The notes beneath the pieces are model-generated. The model saw nothing but the letters and a program-made list of their open reading frames with translations. It was not told the DNA's origin and did not search any database. Source: Burkholderiales bacterium (lineage in GTDB: Bacteria; Pseudomonadota; Gammaproteobacteria; Burkholderiales; Burkholderiaceae_C). Taken from it: 64,000 bases of DNA. The translations under genes and the position numbers were made by a program. The stretch's first letter is position 1. Each line of letters starts with the position of its first letter. The stretch is from the NCBI GenBank assembly GCA_003241965.1, contig QBMB01000005.1, positions 1 to 64,000 on the forward strand, read 5' to 3'. Of this stretch, positions 37,398 to 45,533 are shown piece by piece.

Positions 37398-39157
37398 GCC
37401 GGCACCGGAACAGGCGGCGCACTGCTTGCCGCTGACCGAAGCACGCCTGAAGCAATATGGTCGGCTATGTGGTTTGCGGTAACGTAGGCGAAGGTCATGT
37501 TCGGGCCGTGTGTGATGCCCGCGCCGGGGTAGTTTCCGCCCATGATGCTGGCCCGGTCATTGCCCACCGCGTACAGGCCGTCTATGGGCGATCCATCGCG
37601 CTTGAGGACCTCGCCAACGACACTGGTTTGCAGCCCGTCGAAGGTCCCCAAATCGCCCATCAAGACCTTGATCGCATAGAACGGACCGTGCTGCACTGGC
37701 GCCACGCAGGGATTCGGCTTGTGCTCGGCATCCGCCAGGTAACGGTTGAACGATGTGCTGCCGCGCGCAAAGGCTGGGTCGTTGCCTTCCACTGCGCCGA
37801 GGTTGTACTCGCGCACCGTCTGCTCGAGGCCGGCTGAATCGATGCCCGCAGCGCCAGCCAGGGCGGCCAGGGTATTGCCTTCGACCAGGTAGCCGTTGCG
37901 GATCAACGGCCCGATTGGCATCGGTGAGGGCTTGGCGTAACCCAGGCCGTACTTTCCGAGGGTCGGTTTGTCACAGACCAGCCACATGGCTGTTTCGGGC
38001 AGGTCCTTGCACGCCTTGATCATGGCCGCGCCAACGTCGTGGTACGAGTTCGATTCGTTGGTGAAGCGTTGTCCGTTGCTCAGCACGCCGATCACCCCAG
38101 GCTTGTAGCGATCCAGAAGATGAGGGAAGACACCCATTTCGCCCTTGCCGAAATCCACGCGCGTTACCGGCATCCATGCCGCGGGTTCCTTGAACCGGAT
38201 GTCCACAACTCCGCCTACGGCCTCGGCCATGTTTGCACCGTCGCCGGTGTTGGATTCTGGCGTGGGAGACACATGGGCGTGACCGCGTTTGAGATGCGGA
38301 TAAGCCTGGGCGATGCGCTTGAGGTCGTGCGGAAAACCGCCACAGGCCAACACCACGCCATGGCGGGCATTGAGCTCGCGCGGCTGTCCGTCTTTGCCGT
38401 CTACAAGCACGCCTCGCGCTCGCCCACCCTCCATCAGGATGCTGCGGGCCGGTGTGCTGGTGAGGATGGGGATGCCGAGGTCCAGCGCCGACTTGGCCAG
38501 CCGTGCCGCGAGCGCATTGCCACTGGTGACGTGGATGGCACGTCGGTACAGGAAGAGCTCCTTGACATGGCTGGCGAGGCGGCGCGCTACGTAGAGAAAG
38601 GACCTCAGGGATCTCGTCACGCGGAAAAAGTGTTTCAAGTCCGCGTTCGACGAGTTGAACATCATGCCAATGAACGTGATCGACTTCAGAGGTGGCTTCA
38701 GGCGCTCCATGTCCTTTCCGAGTCCGCGGATGTCGTAGGCGGCAGCCAGGATGGACCGCCCGACGTCAACCCCCCCAGGCACGTCGGGGTGGTAGTCCGG
38801 GTAAAGCGTGGGAACGAACTGCATCTGCGTCTCACGTTCCATGAAGTCCACCATCTCCGGGCCGTTTTTGATGAAGGTGCGTACCGCTTCCTCGTCGTAG
38901 AAGGCACCCGTTTCGTGCTTCATGAATGCCTGGACAGCCTCGACGCTGTCGCCCGGATTCTGCTTGCGCCCATGGTGGGTGAGGGGAATCCAGAGCACAC
39001 CGCCGGACAGCGCAGTGGTGCCACCGAAGACGGGTTCCTTTTCGAGCACCACGACGTCGAGGCCGCGCTTCTTCGCCGTGATCGCGAAGGTCAGACCGGC
39101 GGCGCCGGAGCCGACGACGATCAGATCATGTTCGGTTGTTGACGTCATGGAAGTCAC
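37394..39157 (-). CDS. FAD-dependent 3-ketosteroid dehydrogenase-like flavoprotein
   Basis: HDLIVVGSGAAGLTFAITAKKRGLDVVVLEKEPVFGGTTALSGGVLWIP; GNDRASIMGGNYPGAGITHGPNMTFAYVTA. Confidence 0.88.
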   Translation of the reverse strand: MTSMTSTTEHDLIVVGSGAAGLTFAITAKKRGLDVVVLEKEPVFGGTTALSGGVLWIPLTHHGRKQNPGDSVEAVQAFMKHETGAFYDEEAVRTFIKNGPEMVDFMERETQMQFVPTLYPDYHPDVPGGVDVGRSILAAAYDIRGLGKDMERLKPPLKSITFIGMMFNSSNADLKHFFRVTRSLRSFLYVARRLASHVKELFLYRRAIHVTSGNALAARLAKSALDLGIPILTSTPARSILMEGGRARGVLVDGKDGQPRELNARHGVVLACGGFPHDLKRIAQAYPHLKRGHAHVSPTPESNTGDGANMAEAVGGVVDIRFKEPAAWMPVTRVDFGKGEMGVFPHLLDRYKPGVIGVLSNGQRFTNESNSYHDVGAAMIKACKDLPETAMWLVCDKPTLGKYGLGYAKPSPMPIGPLIRNGYLVEGNTLAALAGAAGIDSAGLEQTVREYNLGAVEGNDPAFARGSTSFNRYLADAEHKPNPCVAPVQHGPFYAIKVLMGDLGTFDGLQTSVVGEVLKRDGSPIDGLYAVGNDRASIMGGNYPGAGITHGPNMTFAYVTANHIADHIASGVLRSAASSAPPVPVPA

Positions 39158-39158
39158 T

Positions 39159-40118
39159 TCAGTCCGCCTTGATTTTGTACTTGGTGATGATGTCGCGCCA
39201 TTGCGCTTGTTCTCGGCTCATCAGGGTGGCGAACTCGGTCGGTGTCGATGTGTATGGCAGAGCCCCGGTGGGCAGGAGTTTGGCCCTGACGGCCTCGTCG
39301 GCCATCACCTTCTTCACGGCGGCATTGAGCTTCATGATCACATCGTCGGGTGTGCCGGCGGGTGCGAGCAGGCCGAACCAGACCTCTGATGTGAAACCAG
39401 GCACCACTTTGTTGATGGTCGGCACATCCGGCACCACGGCAGAGGGTGTTTCGGTGGCGACACCGAGCATGGTGAGGTTGCCCTCCTTGACTTGGCCCAG
39501 CATGGCGGAGGAGGGTGTCGTCAGCAACATCTGCACATCTCCGCCACGTACCGCCATCGTGGTTCCTGCCTCGCCCTTGTAAGGTATGTGCTCAACCTTG
39601 ATGCCAGCCATCTGCGCGAAGCGTGCACTGGCGAGGTGTCCGTATGAAGCGGTACCCGCTGATGCGTACATGATTCCTTTCTGCTGTTTCTTCACGTACT
39701 TCAGGAATTCCGCCAGATCGGTGGCGGGCACGGACTTGTTGGTGACCAACACCATGGGCACGGCGGTGACGGTGGAGATCGGCTTGAAGTCCTTGATCGC
39801 GTCGTAGCCCAACTTGTCGTTGAGCAAGGTGGCGATCAGCACACCGTTGTTTGGGTAGAGGAGGGTGTAGCCGTCTGGCTTCGCCCGCGCCACTGCCTGC
39901 GCTGCGATGGCGCCCGAGGCGCCAGGCTTGTTGTCGATGATGACGGGCTGCCCCAACAGCTTCGACAGGGGCTCCTGAATCATCCGCATTTGGGAGTCGC
40001 TGGTGCCGCCGGCAGGATAGGGAATGACGATGGTCAGTGGTCGCGAGGGGAAAGCGTCTTGGGCGGTTGCAAAGCAGGCCGTCAGTCCGCCCAGTACGAG
40101 CAGCAGTGGGATTCTCAT
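39159..40118 (-). CDS. Bug/TctC family periplasmic substrate-binding protein
   Basis: FPSRPLTIVIPYPAGGTSDSQMRMIQEPLSKLLGQPVIIDNKPGASGAIAAQAV; start MRIPLLLVLGG at 40118. Confidence 0.9.
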   Translation of the reverse strand: MRIPLLLVLGGLTACFATAQDAFPSRPLTIVIPYPAGGTSDSQMRMIQEPLSKLLGQPVIIDNKPGASGAIAAQAVARAKPDGYTLLYPNNGVLIATLLNDKLGYDAIKDFKPISTVTAVPMVLVTNKSVPATDLAEFLKYVKKQQKGIMYASAGTASYGHLASARFAQMAGIKVEHIPYKGEAGTTMAVRGGDVQMLLTTPSSAMLGQVKEGNLTMLGVATETPSAVVPDVPTINKVVPGFTSEVWFGLLAPAGTPDDVIMKLNAAVKKVMADEAVRAKLLPTGALPYTSTPTEFATLMSREQAQWRDIITKYKIKAD

Positions 40119-40148
40119 GTGCTTCAAGGCTTGTCTCCTTAAATAGTT

Positions 40149-40165
40149 CAATGGTTGGGCCATTG
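40149..40165. promoter_or_regulatory. Palindromic operator site 7 (CAATGGTTGGGCCATTG)
   Basis: Identical 17-mer to site 2; upstream of Bug-FAD-NIPSNAP operon. Confidence 0.7.
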
Positions 40166-40229
40166 ATTGTACAGAGCCAGCTGAAATTGGAAAGCCCCCC
40201 TGGGAGTTTTGGCTCGCGAGGCTTTCCTG

Positions 40230-40962
40230 GTCGACGATGCCAGTCCAGTAACCACCTACGCCGCCCATTTCATGGGCGGTCAGCCTGGGGGGCAAGGCGT
40301 AGCGCCCAGCGCCTGGAACGAGCGCGTGTGCGCGTCAAAGAGCATCTCGTGCCCTTGGCTGGGATACGCCACCAGCCAGAACGCTCGGCTGGCGCACAGC
40401 TTCAAATGCGCGACCTGCACGTTGTAGAACATGCCGCCCACCACATCGCCTCGTCGCTCCAGTCAAACTGGAACGCCTCGCCCAACTCGAAGCTCAAGGG
40501 CACGAACGCCTTGGCCGGATTGCTGTCAGAGCGCGTGCGCCACGCCCGGATGAAGTCCGTGACCGCGCTGTAGCCACCTCTGTAGCCATCCGCCTGGATC
40601 TGGGAGAACAGCGCCCGTGCGGAACGCCTGCTTTGCTTGGGCCGGTGCGCATCGGCCGCCAGCGCCTGGTGCAGCGTGCCCTCGAACGCCGTGAGCTTGC
40701 GCTCGACGGCGCGGCGCTCGTACTTCGGGGCTCATCGCCGGGGGCCTTGAGCCATTTCTTGACCGTGTTGCGTGCCAAGCCGGTTCGCTTGGAAATCTCG
40801 CTCAGGGAGAGTTGGTCGCGCAGCTTCATGCGTCTGACCTTGCCAATCATGTCTATGGTGATCACCTAATTTCCCTGCTGAAAGTTTCAGTAGGTCAGTG
40901 GAACACCCTGGTCAATTTTCAGTCGGCACCCCCAGATGGTCAGTTTTCGGTCGGCGTCAACA
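40230..40962 (-). pseudogene. istA: Degenerate IS21-family IstA transposase remnant with left terminal end
   Basis: MKLRDQLSLSEISKRTGLARNTVKKWLKAPGDEP then frameshift to KYERRAVERKLTAFEG; FELGEAFQFDWSDE then frameshift to DVVGGMFYNVQVAHLKLCASRAFWLVAYPSQGHEMLFDAHTR; truncated at 3' side. Confidence 0.85.
40909..40962. repeat. IS21-type terminal repeats (TGGTCAATTTTCAGTCGGC / TGGTCAGTTTTCGGTCGGC) and tip TGTTGACGCC
   Basis: Two 19-mers differing at two positions at 40909-40927 and 40938-40956; reverse strand begins TGTTGACGCCGACCGAAAACTGACCA at 40962. Confidence 0.75.
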
Positions 40963-41077
40963 GTGGCACTACAACCGGCGGGTGCGGCGCCCGATCTTGA
41001 ATCTGCAAGATTCCGCGCTTCGGTGATCTGGCGTCGAACGAAACAGCGTTGCTAAGCCAATGCCGCAGCACGATTGC

Positions 41078-42346
41078 TCAAACAGAGTCTGACGCTGGTG
41101 ACACGCTATCGGCATTGCGCAGTTGGTCCAGGTAGTTGGCCCATTCCGTCATCATGGCCCGCCGCTGATCGATGAACTCCGCACGGTCGTAAGCGGCCCC
41201 CAGGGGACCAGATTTGCCGTGTGCGAGTTGAGCTTCGATAGCCTCGGCGTGCATGTTCAACTTTTCGACCATGATGGTTCGGGCCATCGCTCGAAACCCA
41301 TGCGGTGTCATGTCGTCGTTGCTGTACCCCATGCGCCTCAAGGCGACGCGGAGGGTGTTTTCGCTCATGGGGCGCTGCGAACTGATCAGGCTGGGGAACA
41401 CAAAACGTGAATGTCCTGAGATGGGCTGTAGCTCTCGGAGCAATTCGATGGCTTGGAGCGCCAGCGGAACCAGGTGGGGTCGACCATTGACCTTGCCGTA
41501 GACGGTGCGCTTCATCTTGGCGGCGGGGATCGTCCACAGACAAACATCGAAGTCCACCTCAGCCCATTCCATGCAACGTATGTTGCCGGGACGCTGGAAG
41601 AGCAGGGCCGACAGGAGCAGCGCTGTGCGCGTGACGGGCTGGCCAGAGTACTCGTACATGGACCGCACCAACTCGCCGGCCTTTGTTGGTTCAAGGATGG
41701 CCGCCATGTGTTTGATGTTCAGCGGTTGCAGCGCACCGTGAAGGTCGGGGGCGGGGTTTCGCTCGCAGCGCCCCGTGGCAATTCCGTAGCGAAACACCTG
41801 TCCGGCTGTCTGGCGCAAGGTGTGTGCAGTTTCCCGGGCTCCGCGCTTCTCGATACGGCGCAGCGTGTTGAGCAGCATGGGGGCGGTGATCTCCGGTAGG
41901 GGAACAGGACCGATCCAGGGGAACAAATCTTTTTCCATTCGTTCCAGCCACCTCTGCGCATACTGTTCGCTCCATCCGCTGGCTTTGGTGCTGTGCAGCT
42001 CCCGCGCCACTTCCGCAAACGTGTTCTTCTCGAGGAGCTTGGCCTCCAGGCGCTCTATCTGCCGGCGTATTGCGGGGTCGGAGCCCGTTTGCAGCAAGCG
42101 CCGGGCAACTTCCCGGTCGCTGCGTGCCTGCTTGAGTGACACTGCAGGGTAGGCACCCAGCGCCAGGCGCTTTTCTTTGCCGGAGTGGTAGTACTTCCAG
42201 AACCAGCGTTTGGAGCCATTCGGCGACGTCTCAAGGTAGAGTCCGCCAGAATCGGTGAGCCGCGCACGTGCTTTGCCCTCGGGGCACGCAGCTGTTTTGC
42301 AGGCGAGGTCGGTGAGCATAGGGGAACAAAATCGGCGAATGGTCAA
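41078..42346 (-). CDS. P4-type tyrosine recombinase/integrase
   Basis: DUF4102-like N-terminus (GGLYLETSPNGSKRWFWKYYHSGKEKRLALGAYPAVSLKQAR); catalytic HGFRAMAR and C-terminal Tyr (GAAYDRAEF); ATG start possibly 42319. Confidence 0.92.
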   Translation of the reverse strand: MTIRRFCSPMLTDLACKTAACPEGKARARLTDSGGLYLETSPNGSKRWFWKYYHSGKEKRLALGAYPAVSLKQARSDREVARRLLQTGSDPAIRRQIERLEAKLLEKNTFAEVARELHSTKASGWSEQYAQRWLERMEKDLFPWIGPVPLPEITAPMLLNTLRRIEKRGARETAHTLRQTAGQVFRYGIATGRCERNPAPDLHGALQPLNIKHMAAILEPTKAGELVRSMYEYSGQPVTRTALLLSALLFQRPGNIRCMEWAEVDFDVCLWTIPAAKMKRTVYGKVNGRPHLVPLALQAIELLRELQPISGHSRFVFPSLISSQRPMSENTLRVALRRMGYSNDDMTPHGFRAMARTIMVEKLNMHAEAIEAQLAHGKSGPLGAAYDRAEFIDQRRAMMTEWANYLDQLRNADSVSPASDSV

Positions 42347-42501
42347 AAATCGCGGTTTGTTCCCCTGATTGTTCCCCTGAAATCATCAGGATGCAACAGG
42401 CCAGTTTGAAACCTCTTGAGATTGATAAACGAAAAAATCGTTACAAATCAAGGGAATTTCAGGCGGCGTGGGATGTCTCGGGATTTCTTGGAATGTATCC
42501 A

Positions 42502-42578
42502 TGGCCTGCCCGGAGGGACTCGAACCCCCGACCTGCTGCTTAGAAGGCAGCTGCTCTATCCGGTTGAGCTACGGGCAG
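42502..42578 (-). tRNA. tRNA-Arg (anticodon TCT), CCA encoded
   Basis: CTGCCCGTAGCTCAACCGGATAGAGCAGCTGCCTTCTAAGCAGCAGGTCGGGGGTTCGAGTCCCTCCGGGCAGGCCA folds as cloverleaf. Confidence 0.95.
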
Positions 42579-42603
42579 ACAGATAACCGGCAGCACATAG
42601 AAG

Positions 42604-42637
42604 AAAGGCCCACTGAGTGGGCCTTTTTCTTTTTCTT
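42604..42637. terminator. Terminator hairpin between tRNA genes
   Basis: AAAGGCCCACTGAGTGGGCCTTTTTCTTTTTC. Confidence 0.7.
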
Positions 42638-42643
42638 GATGAA

Positions 42644-42720
42644 TGGTCGGAGCGGCGGGATTCGAACTCGCGACCCTCTGCTCCCAAAGCAGATGCGCTA
42701 CCAGGCTGCGCTACGCTCCG
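42644..42720 (-). tRNA. tRNA-Pro (anticodon TGG), CCA encoded
   Basis: CGGAGCGTAGCGCAGCCTGGTAGCGCATCTGCTTTGGGAGCAGAGGGTCGCGAGTTCGAATCCCGCCGCTCCGACCA. Confidence 0.95.
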
Positions 42721-42777
42721 ACTAAGCTGCGAATTGTACCTGCTGAAAGGGTCGGTTCTGGACCGCAGGCTGCACTT

Positions 42778-43482
42778 TCAACGCTTTTCGTATTGTGTTT
42801 TGCCAAAAAGGATGTCGCGCGACTTGTCGTCAGTGAGGGGTTTTCGGGAATCGGCGAGCACTGCCACGCCGCGTTGCACCGCGGGGCGAGCGGCAATCCG
42901 GTCGAACCAATCCTTGAGATCTGGGTAGTCGGCCCAGTCGATGCCCTGGTTCTGCCAGCTGCGCAGCCAGGGGAAGATCGCAATGTCTGCAATGGTGTAC
43001 TGGTTGCCTGCGATGTACTTCTGGCTCTCCAGTTCCTTGTTCATCACGCCGTACAGGCGTTTGGCCTCGTTGGTGTAGCGGTTGACAGCGTACTCGATCT
43101 TTTCAGGAGCGTAGATGCGGAAGTGGTGCGCCTGGCCCAACATCGGGCCCACGCCCCCCATCTGAAACATGAGCCATTCGAGGACCTTGAACTTCGCCCG
43201 GTCGGACTTGGGCAGGAACTTGCCGGTCTTGGCCGCCAGGTACAGCAGGATGGCGCCCGACTCGAACAGGCTGATGGGCTTGCCGTCCGGGCCGTCGGAA
43301 TCGACCAGTGCCGGAATCTTGTTGTTGGGGCTGATCTTCAGGAACTCGGGTTGAAACTGGTCCCCCTGCCCAATGTTGACGGCGTGGACTTGCCAGTCGC
43401 GGCCCAGGCGAAATCCACACTCTTCGAGCATGACGTGGACCTTGTGGCCGTTGGGCGTGGGCCAGGAGTGGACATTGATCAT
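42778..43482 (-). CDS. Glutathione S-transferase family protein (YfcG/YghU-like)
   Basis: MINVHSWPTPNGHKVHVMLEECGF...NNKIPALVDSDGPDGKPISLFESGAILLYLA. Confidence 0.9.
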   Translation of the reverse strand: MINVHSWPTPNGHKVHVMLEECGFRLGRDWQVHAVNIGQGDQFQPEFLKISPNNKIPALVDSDGPDGKPISLFESGAILLYLAAKTGKFLPKSDRAKFKVLEWLMFQMGGVGPMLGQAHHFRIYAPEKIEYAVNRYTNEAKRLYGVMNKELESQKYIAGNQYTIADIAIFPWLRSWQNQGIDWADYPDLKDWFDRIAARPAVQRGVAVLADSRKPLTDDKSRDILFGKTQYEKR

Positions 43483-43549
43483 CAAATGGGCCTTTCTGTG
43501 CGTGCTTGCCATGCGCAAGTGGCCGCACTCTAAGGTAAAACTCAAAACC

Positions 43550-44215
43550 ATGTTTGCAAGTTTCAAGAACGTCCTGTCGGCCTCAGCATGGCGGCGCAAC
43601 CGCACGGCGCCGCTGGCCGAGTGGGCGCAAGACCATGCGTTGAGTTTCGACCCGATGGTGGGCGGCGCTTTTTCCCTGGCTGGTAAATGGCAGGACCGCC
43701 CGGTGCGCATCCAGTGTCTGAAAACCTCGCGCCCGTTCATTCAGGGCATGGAGCTGATGGCACGCGCCGACCTGGGACTCAAGCAAGAGGGCAACGTCGT
43801 GGTGATGAACCGGCGGCTGAAGAACGTGCTCGAAGAGCAGTCACGTGCCCTCTTTTCAGAGTACACCGACGATCTTCAGACGATGGCGGGCGTGGTGCCT
43901 GAGGAAGTCAGGTGGCTGGCTACGTATCGCGATGCCGGCTGGGTGGGTCCCGATCAGCGTTTCTGGAGTCGCTACGCAGTACTCACCGACACGCCCGACA
44001 TGGCCAGGCGCTGGATCGACAGCGAGACCGAACAGCAGTTGATGGACTGGCCCGAGGGGGTCTCAGACGAGACGCCGGTGATGCTCATGCTGCAACGTGG
44101 CAAGACCTACATGCGCATGCAGGTGGACCGCGACGCGGACACGGCCACCGCGCTGCATGCCTTTGGGCTGTTTGACCGGGCGAGCCAGCGCGCCATGGAA
44201 ATCGCTGCCCGCTGA
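43550..44215 (+). CDS. Conserved hypothetical protein
   Basis: Full-length ORF MFASFKNVLSASAWRRNRTAPLAEWAQDHALSFDPMVGGAFSLAGKW. Confidence 0.7.
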   Translation: MFASFKNVLSASAWRRNRTAPLAEWAQDHALSFDPMVGGAFSLAGKWQDRPVRIQCLKTSRPFIQGMELMARADLGLKQEGNVVVMNRRLKNVLEEQSRALFSEYTDDLQTMAGVVPEEVRWLATYRDAGWVGPDQRFWSRYAVLTDTPDMARRWIDSETEQQLMDWPEGVSDETPVMLMLQRGKTYMRMQVDRDADTATALHAFGLFDRASQRAMEIAAR

Positions 44216-44237
44216 CCCCTCAGCAGGCAGGGTGGCT

Positions 44238-45497
44238 TCAAGAGCCGCGCGTGATCGGCATTTCCACCTCGGTTTTCACGAGCATGTGCCGGGCCAGTTC
44301 GAGTTTGGCGATCGACATGCGGTGCACTTCGTCCGGACCATCGGCCAGGCGCAGGGTGCGCTGGTTGGCATAGGCATAGGCGAGCGGGAAATCGTCGCTC
44401 ACGCCACCGCCACCGTGTGCCTGGATGGCCATGTCGATGATGTCGCAGGCCATGTTGGGTGCCACGACCTTGATCATCGCAATCTCGGCTTTGGCCACCT
44501 TGTTGCCCACGGTGTCCATCATGTAAGCGGCTTTGAGCGTGAGCAGGCGCGCCATCTCGATGCGGCAGCGCGCATCGGCCAGGCGTTCGTGCCACACCGA
44601 CTGACTCGACACCGGCTTGCCGAACGCCACGCGGCTGTTCAGGCGCTTGCACATGAGTTCCATGGCGCGTTCTGCCACGCCGATGGAGCGCATGCAATGG
44701 TGAATGCGGCCAGGGCCAAGGCGCCCTTGGGCGATCTCGAAACCACGGCCCTCGCCCAGCAGCAGGTTGCCCACCGGCACGCGCACATTCTTGAGCACCA
44801 CTTCCATGTGGCCGTGGGGTGCGTCGTCGTAGCCGAACACCGAGAGGGGCCGCACGATGGTGACGCCCTGGCTGTTGGCCGGCACGATGATCATCGATTG
44901 CTGCGAGTGTCGCGGTGCGTCCGGGTTGGACTTGCCCATGACGATATAGACCGCGCAGCGTGGGTCGCCCGCGCCCGATGACCACCACTTGCGGCCGTTG
45001 ATCACGTACTCGTTGCCATCGCGCTCGATGCTGCACTCGATGTTGGTCGCGTCCGACGAGGCCACATCGGGTTCTGTCATCAGAAAGGCAGAGCGGATCT
45101 CGCCGCGCAGCAGGGGTTCGAGCCACTGGTCCTTGAGTTCTTCGCTGGCGTAGCGCTCGAAGGTTTCCATGTTGCCGGTGTCGGGCGCCGAGCAGTTGAA
45201 GACCTCGGCGGCGAACGGCACCCGGCCCATGATCTCGCACATGGGTGCGTATTCGAGGTTGGACAGGCCCTGCGGCGCGCGCGGGCTGCGCGGCAGGAAC
45301 AGGTTCCACAGGCCGGCGGCCTGGGCTTTGGGCTTGAGCTCTTCAATGATCTCGGTGGGGATCCACGCGTTGCCCTTGGCGCGGTTGGCCGCAATCTCCG
45401 CGAAGAAGCGCGCCTCGTTCGGGTAGATGTGCTCGTCCATGAACGCCAGCAAGCGCTCGCGCATTTCCTTGACTTTGTCGGTGTAGTCGAAATTCAT
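44238..45497 (-). CDS. Acyl-CoA dehydrogenase (ACAD11-like)
   Basis: [25 protein letters not shown]...[25 protein letters not shown]. Confidence 0.9.
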   Translation of the reverse strand: MNFDYTDKVKEMRERLLAFMDEHIYPNEARFFAEIAANRAKGNAWIPTEIIEELKPKAQAAGLWNLFLPRSPRAPQGLSNLEYAPMCEIMGRVPFAAEVFNCSAPDTGNMETFERYASEELKDQWLEPLLRGEIRSAFLMTEPDVASSDATNIECSIERDGNEYVINGRKWWSSGAGDPRCAVYIVMGKSNPDAPRHSQQSMIIVPANSQGVTIVRPLSVFGYDDAPHGHMEVVLKNVRVPVGNLLLGEGRGFEIAQGRLGPGRIHHCMRSIGVAERAMELMCKRLNSRVAFGKPVSSQSVWHERLADARCRIEMARLLTLKAAYMMDTVGNKVAKAEIAMIKVVAPNMACDIIDMAIQAHGGGGVSDDFPLAYAYANQRTLRLADGPDEVHRMSIAKLELARHMLVKTEVEMPITRGS

Positions 45498-45533
45498 GGT
45501 GTCTCCTGTGGGTGATCGGGTGTTTGAAACGGT

